A stretch of DNA of 64,000 nt from Chitinivorax sp. B (GTDB lineage Bacteria > Pseudomonadota > Gammaproteobacteria > Burkholderiales > SCOH01), in the NCBI RefSeq assembly GCF_005503445.1, contig NZ_SCOH01000009.1:81866-145865 (forward strand). Reading direction: 5' to 3'. The position numbers and the translations under genes are program-made. Position 1 is the stretch's first letter; the number at the start of each line of letters is the position of its first letter. The notes beneath the pieces were generated by a model, which saw only the letters and a list, made by a program, of their open reading frames with translations, searched no databases and was not told the DNA's origin. Below are positions 43,553 to 54,045 of this stretch, piece by piece.

Positions 43553-44302
43553 CTATACGCGGCGCATGGTTGCCGACAACGGCGCATGGTCTGAAATGCG
43601 TGACCAGGGCTTGCCAGCATGTACCTGCGCATGTTCAATCGTGAATCCACGATAATAGATGCGATCCAGCGTCAGCACCGGCATGCGACTGGGAAAACTG
43701 CGTGCCGGCATGCCGTGCAAAGTCTCGAAGGCTTCGCGCAAATGTAGCGCTTCGGTCAACTGATCAGAGGCTTGTTGTCGCCAATCATTAAAATCGCCAG
43801 CAATGATCAATGGGGCGTGCTCAGGTACCATTTTGGCGATTCGTTCACGAAGTACCCGGATCTGTTTCTTACGATCATGCCCCAACAAATTCAGGTGTAC
43901 GCAGATGGCATGGACTGTTTGCGGCCAGCAGGGCACTTCGATTTCGCAGTGCAGCAGACCACGTTTTTCGAACGGGTTGACTGAAACATCCTGATTTTCA
44001 AATTTGACAATCGGGAACCGACTGAGAATGGCATTGCCATGGTGGCCATCATCGTAAATCGCATTCTGGCCATAGGCCACACGATGCGACAATGAATCGG
44101 CAAGAAACTCGTGCTGTGGTGCACGAGGCCAGGCGACAAAGCGTTTGGCCTGCTGATCATGTGCCCCCTGCACCTCTTGCAGGAAGATGATGTCGGAGTG
44201 CAACTGTTTCAGGTGCAGCGACAGATCATGCACCGTCAACCGACGATTGAACTGTGACATGCCTTTATGGATGTTGTAGGTGGCAATACGTAATACAGCC
44301 AC
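43553..44302 (-). CDS. Endonuclease/exonuclease/phosphatase family protein (YbhP-like)
   Basis: A 249-residue EEP-fold metal-dependent hydrolase. ATYNIHKGMSQFNRR (Asn ligand, residue 9 or so), IIFLQEVQGAH (catalytic Glu, about residue 43), CVHLNLLG, IIAGDFNDWRQ (about 170-180) and SDHAPL (terminal Asp-His pair near residue 240) are the DNase I-like/EEP motifs. Adjacency to clsB makes a phospholipid headgroup or lipid-linked phosphodiester a possible substrate (inference). It lies 10 bases after nudB and 9 before clsB, so all three are co-transcribed. Confidence 0.88.
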   Translation of the reverse strand: MAVLRIATYNIHKGMSQFNRRLTVHDLSLHLKQLHSDIIFLQEVQGAHDQQAKRFVAWPRAPQHEFLADSLSHRVAYGQNAIYDDGHHGNAILSRFPIVKFENQDVSVNPFEKRGLLHCEIEVPCWPQTVHAICVHLNLLGHDRKKQIRVLRERIAKMVPEHAPLIIAGDFNDWRQQASDQLTEALHLREAFETLHGMPARSFPSRMPVLTLDRIYYRGFTIEHAQVHAGKPWSRISDHAPLSATMRRV

Positions 44303-44312
44303 GGCAATCCTT

Positions 44313-44762
44313 TCACACCATCAGACCAAGCCGCTCCGGCAATTGACGGATAGCTGCGGCATTACTCCAGGAAAACACCTTGTCAGCAGCTTGATCCCAT
44401 GGCAACCACATGAAACCGACATGCTCCCTGGGTGCCACCCTTGGGGTCAAGGTATCCGGTAACAACAGACCGAAAACATGCTCAGTATTGTGGGTGGTAC
44501 CTGGCTGGTAGCGATGCCGCCAACGTTCATAGATTTCATACTCATTTTGATACTGCCAATCCGTCAACTCGAACTGTGTGGCATCAAACCCAGTTTCTTC
44601 GCCCACTTCCCGAACTGCGGTTTCAATCAGTTGCTCATCGCCTTCACGACTACCTGTCACCGACTGCCACGCCCCCTCATAATCGGCGCGCTCCAGCAAT
44701 AGCACCCGGGCATCTGCTGTGTGAATCACAATCAATGTGGAAATGGGTTGCTTATAAGGCAT
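44313..44762 (-). CDS. nudB: Dihydroneopterin triphosphate diphosphatase NudB
   Basis: A 149-residue Nudix hydrolase that removes pyrophosphate from 7,8-dihydroneopterin triphosphate in folate synthesis. The Nudix box G-x5-E-x7-R-E-V-x-E-E-x-G is read as GSREGDEQLIETAVREVGEETGF at about residues 37-59 (Arg-Glu-Val-Gly-Glu-Glu), and flanking parts such as KQPISTLIVIHT and the C-terminal FMWLPWDQAADKVFSWSNAAAI fit NudB closely. It is first in the nudB-EEP-clsB transcript; ATG 44762 is near the start of the shared promoter region with the kinase gene. Placement beside clsB does not relate to folate directly. Confidence 0.9.
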   Translation of the reverse strand: MPYKQPISTLIVIHTADARVLLLERADYEGAWQSVTGSREGDEQLIETAVREVGEETGFDATQFELTDWQYQNEYEIYERWRHRYQPGTTHNTEHVFGLLLPDTLTPRVAPREHVGFMWLPWDQAADKVFSWSNAAAIRQLPERLGLMV

Positions 44763-44841
44763 CAGTGTGACAGTCCGAGGTCAGTATTCTTGAAATTGTA
44801 GCAAATACACTCACGCCATGATCCGGACCAAGCCCCTTGTA

Positions 44842-46362
44842 TTAACGATCCCGCTTGGTCCGCTGTTGTACTGGCGCCTCGCATTTGCCATCACGTACAC
44901 ATTCCATCTGCTTTGTCCAGAATGATTTGTTGTCATTGCCACTGGCACGCTTGGGCTGTTCAACCGGTCGTGGAGGGGGTGCGGGAGCTGCCTCTGGATC
45001 GCGATCCGGGGTAGAGGCATGCTGTGGCAGTGTGCTGGATGTTTCCCCGCGGCCAGTTCTGAGTTCCTTGGGTGGCTTTTTAGTAACCTTGGTCGCACGC
45101 TCTGCGTCGGTCATCGGTCTGTCAGACTTCAACTGGGTGCCAGCGACCGCAGCCCCACCTGCCGCAGCAGCAAGCGGATCGGCTGCGGACAAGGCAGGAT
45201 CGACCTCGACAGGTGGAACTGGTTCAGGCTCGGCCGCGGGAGGCGGCGTAACCAGCGTTGCTGCGCCGCCTTGTTTCCAGTTGGCTTGTGGGTTCATTGT
45301 GGCCGGTTGTGTACCAGATACCTGTGGTGTAGGTGTCGGTGGTTCGACTGGCTGCAGATGAGTACTCAGCCATAAACCAACCCCGACCGCCACCAACCCG
45401 CATACCACCAGTACCCCACCCCAAATAGCCCATGGCTTGTTGACCCCTGCCCGATGGTTTTTTCCCGAAGCCGCTGCGGGTGTCGGTGTTGTACGGGGCG
45501 TCTGCGTGTCCACCACGTTGTGGGTATGCGCTGCCAGCTCCTCTGCATCGCGTTCACGTAAGCCGTGCCGCAATGCTTCCAGCATGGCTTCCGCCGATTG
45601 GAAGCGCTGATCCGGATCCTTGGCCAAGCAGATCATGGTGAGATCGCTCAACCAGATTGGAATTTCCGGACAGATGGCCGCTGGGGCGGTCGGCGTCTCG
45701 AACAGAATCTTGTAAACAATGCTGGCAACGTTGTCGGCATTGAACGGTTCAGTTCCGGTCAACAGCTCGTACAGCACCACACCGCAAGAAAAAATGTCGG
45801 AACGACCGTCGACCCGCTTTGCCGATACCTGTTCAGGTGACATATAGCGCGGCGAACCCAGTGGGGTACCGGTTTGGGTCAGATCGCTGGTCGGCATCTG
45901 AGCTATGCCGAAATCGGTAATCTTCAGCATGCCAGTGCTGGTGAACATCAAATTGCCTGGCTTGATGTCACGGTGGACGATGTCGTTCTGATGCGCATAG
46001 GCCAAGCCTTTCAACAATTGGCGCAAAATCTTCAGCACTTTGTCGATTGGCATCTTCTTCCCCCCGTCCTGCATATCTGCCAGGGAGGGGCCATCCACAA
46101 ACTCCATGGCGATGTAGGGTAGATCGTTAACCCGTTCGCATTCGTAGATGGTAATGATGTTGGGGTGATTCAACCGGGCAGCCGAACGCGCCTCCTGTTG
46201 CAGACGGGCAGCAAATTGCTCGCGCAAGGTTGGCTCAAGGTTGATGCTCATGACTTTCAGCGCAACGGGTCGGTCAAGGCGCGTGTCAATCGCCTTATAT
46301 ACGACGCCCATTGCGCCTTGGCCTATCTTGCTGATGATCTGATAGTGGTCAAACGAATGCAT
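44842..46362 (-). CDS. Eukaryotic-type Ser/Thr protein kinase with membrane anchor
   Basis: A 506-residue Hanks-type kinase. The catalytic domain (residues 8-265) has the P-loop IGQGAMGVVY, the ATP-binding Lys of VALKVM (about residue 36), the catalytic loop HRDIKPGNLM (about 130), DFGIAQMP and the GSPRYMSPEQ activation segment. A proline- and threonine-rich linker is followed by one membrane helix (about residues 315-335, WGGVLVVCGLVAVGVGLWL), then a periplasmic tail of about 165 residues with low-complexity Pro/Ala segments and two Cys near the end (KQMECVRDGKCEA). It could sense envelope state; no cognate phosphatase gene is adjacent. ATG 46362 begins MHSFDHYQIISKIGQG. Confidence 0.9.
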   Translation of the reverse strand: MHSFDHYQIISKIGQGAMGVVYKAIDTRLDRPVALKVMSINLEPTLREQFAARLQQEARSAARLNHPNIITIYECERVNDLPYIAMEFVDGPSLADMQDGGKKMPIDKVLKILRQLLKGLAYAHQNDIVHRDIKPGNLMFTSTGMLKITDFGIAQMPTSDLTQTGTPLGSPRYMSPEQVSAKRVDGRSDIFSCGVVLYELLTGTEPFNADNVASIVYKILFETPTAPAAICPEIPIWLSDLTMICLAKDPDQRFQSAEAMLEALRHGLRERDAEELAAHTHNVVDTQTPRTTPTPAAASGKNHRAGVNKPWAIWGGVLVVCGLVAVGVGLWLSTHLQPVEPPTPTPQVSGTQPATMNPQANWKQGGAATLVTPPPAAEPEPVPPVEVDPALSAADPLAAAAGGAAVAGTQLKSDRPMTDAERATKVTKKPPKELRTGRGETSSTLPQHASTPDRDPEAAPAPPPRPVEQPKRASGNDNKSFWTKQMECVRDGKCEAPVQQRTKRDR

Positions 46363-46711
46363 TGTGTAGAGCGCTTTTTTAGCGCCACAGTTCTCGTGCC
46401 GAGGGAAGTTGCCCTATACCTTATCTAGTGTATCCGATTTCTGCTGAATGGCTATGAAACAGCAAGTGCGAAACAGTGCGGACGGCCGTTTTACGCCGAA
46501 CAACGTGCAATGCTTGCGATTAGAGTAGTCATTCAGTATCGTGCCGATCCACTTTCGATCTTCCGTATTTATGTTGTTTTGAAATTGGTTCATATCCCGA
46601 ACCAAACTCATTGCATTGTGCACTCCTGATCATGGACCGGCGACACGACGCTATACCATCGCCCTTCCAGGCAGCATCAAAAAGAGAAAACCCAGACACA
46701 ATAGAGGAATC
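46363..46711. other. Gene-free stretch of 349 bases
   Basis: The gap between the divergent kinase and autotransporter genes holds no open frame with family-like sequence. I see no hairpin or promoter that stands out, except the GAGGAA ribosome-binding site directly before 46712. Confidence 0.6.
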
Positions 46712-48892
46712 ATGACCAAACTCGGTAAGTCATTACTGGCAATCGCCGTAACCGGCTGTTTCTGCAACGCCCCCCAGGCCGGCAACTTCAGCCACATCTA
46801 TTTTTTTGGCGACAGCCTGACTGATACCGGCGCCTATGCCGGTGGGGCAGGTGTTGCCACAGGAGCCCGTTTCACGATCAACCCAGGGTTAATCTATGCA
46901 GACCTGCTGGCTCAGCATTATGGCAAAACCGCAGTCGCCATCAATCGTGACAACCCCAATACTTCGACCAACGGCAACAACTATGCTCAAGGCGGAGCCC
47001 GATCCATAGAAAGTGATCGTACGGGCCTGTTCGGCAACATCCATGATTTACCGACACAAGTCACCCATGCCATTGCAGATATGCGTGCCCGCGGCGTCAA
47101 CGGCATGGATCCCAACTCACTCTATGTAGTGTACACGGGAGGTAACGACGTTCCGGTGGCGCTGCAAAAAGCCGCAGCCAGCCAAGCAGATGCCGCGGCA
47201 GAAATTCAAGCATCGGCGACCAGCCTGGTAACGCAAGTAGTTACGCTCAACAAGCTGGGCGCCAAGAGCATCGTGGTCCCGAATCTGCCCAATTTTGCCA
47301 ACGTACCCGGCGTGGCTTATGGCGTCATTGACGGCATTCTCGCCAACCCCGCTGTCCAAGGCGGTATCACCACCGTAGTCATGGCCCAGGTCGATGCCCA
47401 GATTAATGCAGGCAACCTGCCCCCAGCCAATCGGGCAGCAGCCATCGCAGCGGGTGTATCCAGTGCAACCAGCAATGTTCGCACATCCGTACTGGGTGCC
47501 ATGTTTGCTCAATACAGGGCAAGCGACAATCCTAGCACCGCGCGTACCAATGCAGCAGCCGCAGCACAGGCCGCCTTTCTGGCAGCAGGCATTCCTTTGC
47601 CGGATGGCACTGTGGCCATGGCTATCACGACCGCAACGGCTGGCGGCAAAACACTCAGCGAAGGCTTCAATCTGGCCGTCAGCGCCGGCCTGCTATCGCA
47701 AGGGGTCAATGTCATCCCCGCCGATATCTTTCACTTGGTCGATGAAGTCGTCGCGGATTCCAAATCCTATGGCATCGACAACGTCACGGGCGCCGCATGC
47801 TCAAATATGCTGGTCAATTCAATCCAGTGTGCCAATACCACTCCAGATACTGACCTGAGCAAAGTCTATCTGTTTGCAGACGATCGCCACCCGACACCAC
47901 AGATGCATGCGCTGATTGCCGACTATGTCTTGTCGATTCTGGAAGCCAGCCGGGCCGTAGCACCACTGGCCGACCTGCAGCTGACCAACGGCCGGACGCA
48001 AGAAGTCATGATCGAGAATCATCTCCGCGCCTTAGCTGGCACACGTCAAGCCGCCAGTGGTTATCGGGTGTTTGTCGATGGCGCCTCCACCCGTGCCGAC
48101 CAAACCGCCCGCGATACCCTGCCCAGCTACGATGGCAAAGACAAGCTCAGTGCAACGGTGGGCTTTGATGTACTTGCTGCGGATAACATCAGTATTGGTT
48201 TCGCGGTCTCGCGTAATGAGCAATCTGGCAGAGTGAGCAACAACGGCAATGTCAAAAGTCGGGAAACGGCATTCAGCGTGTTTGGTCAGGCAGATATCGA
48301 CGCCTGGTATGTCAATTGGCTGGGAAGTGTCGGCAATACCCACTTCGATCATATCGAACGTGTCATCCAGCTTGGGGTTGCTACGCGCATCGAAAACGGT
48401 ACGGCCAAGGCAGATCGGACACAACTGAAAATCGGTACCGGTTTCCGAATCCCACTGGGGCCTTTCACATTGATCCCCAAGGGCGGCATCGCCTATCAGA
48501 ACGTAGGGGTGGCTGCTTATCAGGAAGATAGTGGCCGCTCCACAGCCATGACTTTCAGCAACCAGAAGGTCAAATCAGTGGTTGGGAGTCTTGGTGTAGC
48601 AGTAGAGGGCAAAATTGCTTTGAGTTTCGGTGCAGTACGTCCCTACCTGGATCTGGCTGGCAAACATGAATTCAAAGGCGGAGACCGCAACTTGACCGTT
48701 GGATTGATCAACATGCCCGGTAGTTTTGTCGTCCCGATTGTACGCCAGGATGACAGCTATGGCATGGTTGGTGCCGGCGTGAACATCGATATCAGTAAAG
48801 CCACCACGATAGGTGCGAACTACCATCAGGTCGTTGGCATGTCAGATAACAAGGAACGTACTGCTGGACTCAGCTTTCTGACCCGTTTCTAA
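46712..48892 (+). CDS. GDSL-lipase autotransporter esterase (EstA type)
   Basis: A 726-residue outer-membrane autotransporter. A signal peptide (TGCFCNAPQA cut before GNFSH at about residue 23) is followed by an SGNH/GDSL hydrolase passenger domain (about 25-410): block I FFGDSLTDTG with the nucleophile Ser at about residue 35, block III YTGGND, and block V DDRHPTPQMH with the catalytic Asp and His. The C-terminal autotransporter beta-barrel (about 440-726) ends in Phe (SFLTRF), as needed for BAM insertion. EstA-like enzymes stay on the cell surface and have been linked to rhamnolipid production, motility and biofilm. ATG 46712 is chosen for its GAGGAA site; an earlier in-frame codon at 46616 would bury the signal peptide. 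Confidence 0.93.
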   Translation: MTKLGKSLLAIAVTGCFCNAPQAGNFSHIYFFGDSLTDTGAYAGGAGVATGARFTINPGLIYADLLAQHYGKTAVAINRDNPNTSTNGNNYAQGGARSIESDRTGLFGNIHDLPTQVTHAIADMRARGVNGMDPNSLYVVYTGGNDVPVALQKAAASQADAAAEIQASATSLVTQVVTLNKLGAKSIVVPNLPNFANVPGVAYGVIDGILANPAVQGGITTVVMAQVDAQINAGNLPPANRAAAIAAGVSSATSNVRTSVLGAMFAQYRASDNPSTARTNAAAAAQAAFLAAGIPLPDGTVAMAITTATAGGKTLSEGFNLAVSAGLLSQGVNVIPADIFHLVDEVVADSKSYGIDNVTGAACSNMLVNSIQCANTTPDTDLSKVYLFADDRHPTPQMHALIADYVLSILEASRAVAPLADLQLTNGRTQEVMIENHLRALAGTRQAASGYRVFVDGASTRADQTARDTLPSYDGKDKLSATVGFDVLAADNISIGFAVSRNEQSGRVSNNGNVKSRETAFSVFGQADIDAWYVNWLGSVGNTHFDHIERVIQLGVATRIENGTAKADRTQLKIGTGFRIPLGPFTLIPKGGIAYQNVGVAAYQEDSGRSTAMTFSNQKVKSVVGSLGVAVEGKIALSFGAVRPYLDLAGKHEFKGGDRNLTVGLINMPGSFVVPIVRQDDSYGMVGAGVNIDISKATTIGANYHQVVGMSDNKERTAGLSFLTRF

Positions 48893-49016
48893 CCATCCGC
48901 CCCAACGGATAATGTGGTCATGACAAGCGTGGCCGTTTTTGGATGATATCGAAGCGAACACAGGGATTGGTGGTCGTGTAGAATAAGGCGCTTTCCATGC
49001 TCAACCCTTCCCGCCG

Positions 49017-49916
49017 ATGACGGCCGCCATTCGCATTCAACAGATCAGCAAGCGTTATCAAACCTTGCAAGCGCTCGACCAAGTCAGCCTGGACATTCAT
49101 CAGGGCGAATTTTTTGCACTACTAGGCCCCAACGGCGCTGGCAAAACGACATTGATCACCATCATGGCCGGTTTGACCCGTGCTGACACCGGCAGCATCG
49201 AGGTGATGGGCCACAACGTTGTTACCGATTACCGAAACGCCCGCCGCAATCTAGGTATCGTACCGCAAGAGCTGGTGTTCGATCCGTTCTTCACTGTCCG
49301 CGAAACTTTGCGTATCCAGTCCGGCTATTTTGGCCTGAAAAAGAATGATGACTGGATTGACGAAATCATGACCAATCTGGATCTGATGAACAAGGCAGAG
49401 GTCAACATGCGGGCGCTGTCCGGCGGTATGAAGCGACGAGTGCTGGTTGCCCAGGCCTTGGTACATCGCCCGCCAGTCATCGTACTGGATGAACCGACTG
49501 CTGGTGTTGATGTTGAACTGCGCCAAAGCCTGTGGGAATTTATCAAGAAGTTGAACCAGGCCGGCCACACCATTGTCTTGACTACCCATTATCTGGAAGA
49601 AGCCGAAACCTTGTGCAATCGTATTGCCATGCTCAAGCAGGGCCGCATCATCGCACTGGATGACAAGACCAATTTCCTGAATGGTCATGCTACCCATCAA
49701 GTAAGGGTAAAGGTGTTTCCCGATGTGCTGCCAGCCAGCCTGCAGCCGTTGTTGGCAGGGCAGGAAGAAGGCTACTACCGGCTCAAATTGCCAGCACTGG
49801 ACCAGCTGGAAATGGTCTTGATGACGCTTCGTGAAGCGGGTGTCAACGTAAAAGACATCGCCCTTGAACAACCCAGCCTGGAAGATGTGTTTGTCCAGGT
49901 GATGCACAAACCCTGA
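49017..49916 (+). CDS. ABC exporter ATP-binding protein (YadG/NodI type)
   Basis: A 299-residue ATPase of an ABC-2 exporter. Walker A LGPNGAGKTTLI (about residue 39), the Q-loop IVPQEL, the signature ALSGGMKRRVLVAQAL (about 138) and Walker B VIVLDEPTAGVD (about 160) with the H-loop TTHYLEEAE are all present. The C-terminus (about 225-299) is the usual accessory region. It precedes the permease gene by 3 bases. Such YadG/YadH pairs export unknown envelope or lipid substrates; the NodI-type similarity does not fix the substrate. The ATG at 49017 lies right behind CCGCCG with a poor ribosome-binding site. Confidence 0.9.
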   Translation: MTAAIRIQQISKRYQTLQALDQVSLDIHQGEFFALLGPNGAGKTTLITIMAGLTRADTGSIEVMGHNVVTDYRNARRNLGIVPQELVFDPFFTVRETLRIQSGYFGLKKNDDWIDEIMTNLDLMNKAEVNMRALSGGMKRRVLVAQALVHRPPVIVLDEPTAGVDVELRQSLWEFIKKLNQAGHTIVLTTHYLEEAETLCNRIAMLKQGRIIALDDKTNFLNGHATHQVRVKVFPDVLPASLQPLLAGQEEGYYRLKLPALDQLEMVLMTLREAGVNVKDIALEQPSLEDVFVQVMHKP

Positions 49917-49919
49917 CAC

Positions 49920-50681
49920 GTGAACATGACCGGTTTTTCAACGCTGCTATACAAGGAAGTGCTCCGATTCTGGAAAGTCAGCCTACAGACAATCCTGGCG
50001 CCAGTCGTTACGGCATTGCTGTATCTGATGATCTTCTCGCATGCTATCGGCAGCCATGTCGTGGTGTATCAGAACATTCAGTATGTTCACTTCCTGATTC
50101 CCGGGCTGGTCATGATGTCGATGCTGCAGAACGCATTTGCCAACAGCTCCTCCAGCCTGATCCAGTCCAAGATCACCGGCAATATCGTGTTCATTCTACT
50201 GCCGCCCCTGACACATATTGAATTTTTTGGCGCCTATGTCATCGCGTCGGTTGTACGTGGCATTGCAGTAGGCCTGGGTGTATTTGCCGTGACCTGGTGG
50301 TTTGTCCCGCCAGCACTGCCCCACCCGATCTGGGCACTGGTGTTCTCAATACTGGGTTGTGCCATGCTGGGCACGCTGGGGCTCATCGCTGGCATCTGGG
50401 CGGAGAAATTCGATCAGCTTGCCGGATTCCAGAACTTTCTGATCATGCCGCTCACCTTTCTGGCGGGCGTGTTCTATTCGATCCATTCGCTGCCAGATTT
50501 TTGGCAGAAAGTCTCTCATTTCAATCCATTTTTTTATATGATCGATGGGTTCCGCTTCGGTTTTCTAGGTGCATCTGACGTGCCACCAGTGCACAGCCTG
50601 CTCGTGATAGGCGGCTGTACACTAGCGTTGACGCTGTTCACGCTGTACCTGCTGAAAACTGGTTACAAGCTGAGACATTGA
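49920..50681 (+). CDS. ABC-2 type exporter permease (YadH/NodJ type)
   Basis: A 253-residue inner-membrane permease with six hydrophobic helices: MTGFSTLLYKEVLRFWKVSLQ (N-terminal amphipathic helix), then paired helices up to LLVIGGCTLALTLFTLYLL at the end. The conserved ABC-2 segment LPLTFLAGVFYSIHSLP-like (MPLTFLAGVFYSIHSLPDF, around residues 175-195) is present. GTG 49920 is assumed, since related YadH proteins begin with the same M-N-x-x-G-F pattern; ATG 49926 is also possible. It forms the exporter with the ATPase gene 3 bases upstream. Confidence 0.88.
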   Translation: MNMTGFSTLLYKEVLRFWKVSLQTILAPVVTALLYLMIFSHAIGSHVVVYQNIQYVHFLIPGLVMMSMLQNAFANSSSSLIQSKITGNIVFILLPPLTHIEFFGAYVIASVVRGIAVGLGVFAVTWWFVPPALPHPIWALVFSILGCAMLGTLGLIAGIWAEKFDQLAGFQNFLIMPLTFLAGVFYSIHSLPDFWQKVSHFNPFFYMIDGFRFGFLGASDVPPVHSLLVIGGCTLALTLFTLYLLKTGYKLRH

Positions 50682-50717
50682 TCACCTTACCGGCCCATTT
50701 TTTGATACAGAGCCAAC

Positions 50718-50960
50718 ATGGTCACTCCCGAACAAATCAAGCAATACATCACCGCCAACCTGCCCTGTGACATCCTTGAAGTCCAGGGCGATGGCCACCA
50801 CTTCGAAGCGCTGATCGTCAGCCCCGAATTTACAGGCAAGAACCGCGTCCAGCAGCATCAGCGTGTTTACCTGGCACTCGGTGATCGCATGCGCGAGGAA
50901 ATTCACGCGCTTTCCATGAAAACCTACAGCCCGGAACAATGGGCTGCCGCACAAGGCTGA
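50718..50960 (+). CDS. ibaG: BolA-family acid stress/iron-sulfur protein IbaG
   Basis: An 80-residue BolA-like protein. The start MVTPEQIKQYITANLP leads to the beta strand around GDGHHFEALIVSPEF with its exposed His, and to the R-V-x-x-H-Q-x-V-Y motif (KNRVQQHQRVYLALG) followed by ALSMKTYSPEQW. BolA/IbaG proteins bind monothiol glutaredoxins and [2Fe-2S] clusters. The gene lies 6 bases before murA, the order typical of beta- and gammaproteobacteria. Confidence 0.92.
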   Translation: MVTPEQIKQYITANLPCDILEVQGDGHHFEALIVSPEFTGKNRVQQHQRVYLALGDRMREEIHALSMKTYSPEQWAAAQG

Positions 50961-52220
<1,260 letters not shown>

Positions 52221-52244
52221 TCACCGATCAGCTCCCCATCATAC

Positions 52245-52271
52245 AAAACGCCGCATCGATTGCGGCGTTTT
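52245..52271. terminator. Terminator after murA
   Basis: AAAACGCCGCA (52245-52255) pairs perfectly with TGCGGCGTTTT (52261-52271) around TCGAT. It is symmetric, so it can serve the convergent gene at 52295 too, and it has the same core as the terminator at 18592-18622. Confidence 0.9.
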
Positions 52272-52294
52272 GCGTTTACCACGATGACCGCCGA

Positions 52295-52843
52295 TCAACT
52301 GACCGTGCAAATACGCCCGTAGTATTTACCGGCTTGCCCTGTCCCGATGAAATTCCCCATTGCTTGCAGATACCCTTTCGCCTTCTTGTACGGACCAGTG
52401 CCATCCACAATCACAGACTGTGTCGAAGTACCATAAACCATGGATGCCCCAACCTCAGCGCTGATGATATTGCCCAACGGGGTCTTGATGATGGTGCGAG
52501 ACGTAAACAGGCGACGTGTCTGTGGAATTGTTCCGCCAGGCAGTGGTGGTACAGCTTTTTCATTGATAATTGCCGGGGTCAATAACTGTCCTTGATTGGA
52601 ACCAAAGGCAGTCTCGGCGGTCAAGCCGGTAAAACCAGTCCCGATACCAGACAGTGTCGTTTTGTAGCAAGAGTTTGGCACACGCGGTCCAAGATAAGCA
52701 TTACCTGGATACTCCGTCACAATCTTGCACGTCGCATCCAGATCCAGCTTGATCGTACCTGTGATATCCCGACACATTTCAGCAGCTTGCACCGATACGC
52801 CCAAGCCTGACAGCAATACAATACCAAGCAGCTTCATCTTCAT
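52295..52843 (-). CDS. Secreted protein of unknown function
   Basis: A 182-residue protein with a Sec signal peptide (LLGIVLLSGLGVSVQA, cut before AEMCRD at about residue 21). The mature part holds four Cys (residues about 24, 39, 59 and 179) that could form disulfides, is mainly polar with beta-like segments (TGTIKLDLDATCKIV, GKYYGRICTV), and has no lipobox. It resembles secreted beta-barrel proteins in general, but I recognise no family. ATG 52843 follows GAGGAAAATC. It ends close to the murA terminator and is transcribed alone; upstream lies an AT-rich 430-base gap. Confidence 0.7.
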   Translation of the reverse strand: MKMKLLGIVLLSGLGVSVQAAEMCRDITGTIKLDLDATCKIVTEYPGNAYLGPRVPNSCYKTTLSGIGTGFTGLTAETAFGSNQGQLLTPAIINEKAVPPLPGGTIPQTRRLFTSRTIIKTPLGNIISAEVGASMVYGTSTQSVIVDGTGPYKKAKGYLQAMGNFIGTGQAGKYYGRICTVS

Positions 52844-53275
52844 GATTTTCCTCAGAGATAATTTGATTGGGATCGACTTACACTCTCATAACCACTTCCA
52901 AAACCCGATCCATGCTAATCCCAAAAAAAGCCCAACCTCAAGCAATTTTTCCCAATAAAATAAATAAGATAACATTCGTAAAAACAGGAAATTCCAATTT
53001 ATTGAAATTCATAACCAGAGATACACAACACCCACACTATAAAATCAGATGACATGTTCAAGACAACGTGAATGTTTCCGCACCTGCACAACTTCTGATA
53101 TCTCCCCCATGCGATTTTCCGGCACACTTCAAACTTGCCCTATTCCTGCTCCCACATTGCACCGCTTGCTCCCCTTTTCCGAATTGACATCGCACAAATT
53201 GCCTTTCTTGGCGCAACATTTTTCACAAAATGGGATACAATCGGGGTGAAATCTTTCTCCTAGACCCGATTTTCC
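52844..53275. other. AT-rich gene-free stretch before the his operon
   Basis: The 432-base gap between the secreted protein and hisG is AT-rich at 52900-53045, with no credible gene. The his promoter must lie here; GATACAAT at 53230-53237 is a reasonable -10, but no well-spaced -35 was found. No leader peptide with a histidine run is present. Confidence 0.5.
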
Positions 53276-53932
53276 GTGAGCACAATCACTATTGCCTTAT
53301 CCAAAGGCCGCATTTTTGATGAAACCCTGCCAATGCTCGAAGCTGCAGGTATCGTTCCGTCCGAAAACCCGGAAACCTCGCGTAAGCTGATCATTGGTAC
53401 CAATCGTGACGATGTACGGTTGATCATTGTCCGAGCGACCGATGTGCCAACCTATGTGCAACATGGCGCGGCCGATTTGGGCGTGGCCGGCAAGGATGTG
53501 CTTCTGGAACATGGAGGGGCCAATCTTTATCAACCATTGGATCTGGAAATTGCCCAATGCCGGTTGATGGTGGCAACCCGTGCAGATTTCGATTACGCCG
53601 CCGCTGTAGGGCGCGGTGCTCGCTTACGCGTAGCCACTAAATATGTGAACTCCGCTCGCGAACATTTTGCAGCCAAAGGTGTGCACATTGATCTGATCAA
53701 ACTTTACGGCTCAATGGAGTTGGCACCGCTGGTCGGCTTGTCCGATGTGATTGTCGATCTGGTCAGCACTGGCGGCACCTTGAAAGCCAATAATCTGGTT
53801 GCCGTTGAACACATTCTGGATGTCAGCTCTCGCTTGGTCGTCAATCAAGCAGCCTATAAACTCAAGCGCAACAAGCTGGCGCCGATCTTCGATGCGTTCA
53901 AACACGCCATGCACCACCATCACGCCCATTAA
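53276..53932 (+). CDS. hisG: ATP phosphoribosyltransferase, short form HisG
   Basis: The first enzyme of histidine synthesis; it joins ATP and PRPP. At 218 residues it is the short form, which lacks the C-terminal ACT-like regulatory domain and needs HisZ for activity; hisZ is not in this window. The start is a GTG at 53276 ([19 protein letters not shown]), with only a weak ribosome-binding site. Features include [13 protein letters not shown] and the PRPP-binding [15 protein letters not shown] (about residues 160-174). The last nine codons contain six for His ([10 protein letters not shown]), which is unusual. It heads the his cluster, but a 113-base gap with hairpins separates it from hisD. 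Confidence 0.96.
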   Translation: MSTITIALSKGRIFDETLPMLEAAGIVPSENPETSRKLIIGTNRDDVRLIIVRATDVPTYVQHGAADLGVAGKDVLLEHGGANLYQPLDLEIAQCRLMVATRADFDYAAAVGRGARLRVATKYVNSAREHFAAKGVHIDLIKLYGSMELAPLVGLSDVIVDLVSTGGTLKANNLVAVEHILDVSSRLVVNQAAYKLKRNKLAPIFDAFKHAMHHHHAH

Positions 53933-53943
53933 CACCCGGTCTT

Positions 53944-53975
53944 GAGCAGGCGTGCGCGGCCCTGTTCGGGACCGC
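53944..53975 (+). promoter_or_regulatory. Mutually exclusive hairpins between hisG and hisD
   Basis: Two alternative stems can form 12 bases after hisG. Stem A pairs GAGCAGG (53944-53950) with CCTGTTC (53961-53967). Stem B pairs GCGGCCC (53956-53962) with GGG-A-CCGC (53968-53975, one bulged A). They share bases 53961-53962, so they exclude each other. Stem B is followed by AAAACGGCAATTTT (53976-53989) without a proper T run. Confidence 0.35.
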
Positions 53976-54045
53976 AAAACGGCAATTTTCCAAGCTAAAA
54001 TGCCGCGCGAACGATACAATATTGCGTCGCACTGAACCGAACATC

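Noticed and set aside
53072..53098. Short peptide M-F-P-H-L-H-N-F upstream of hisG as a his leader
   Set aside because: It holds only two His codons, has no ribosome-binding site, and no terminator/antiterminator hairpins follow before hisG.
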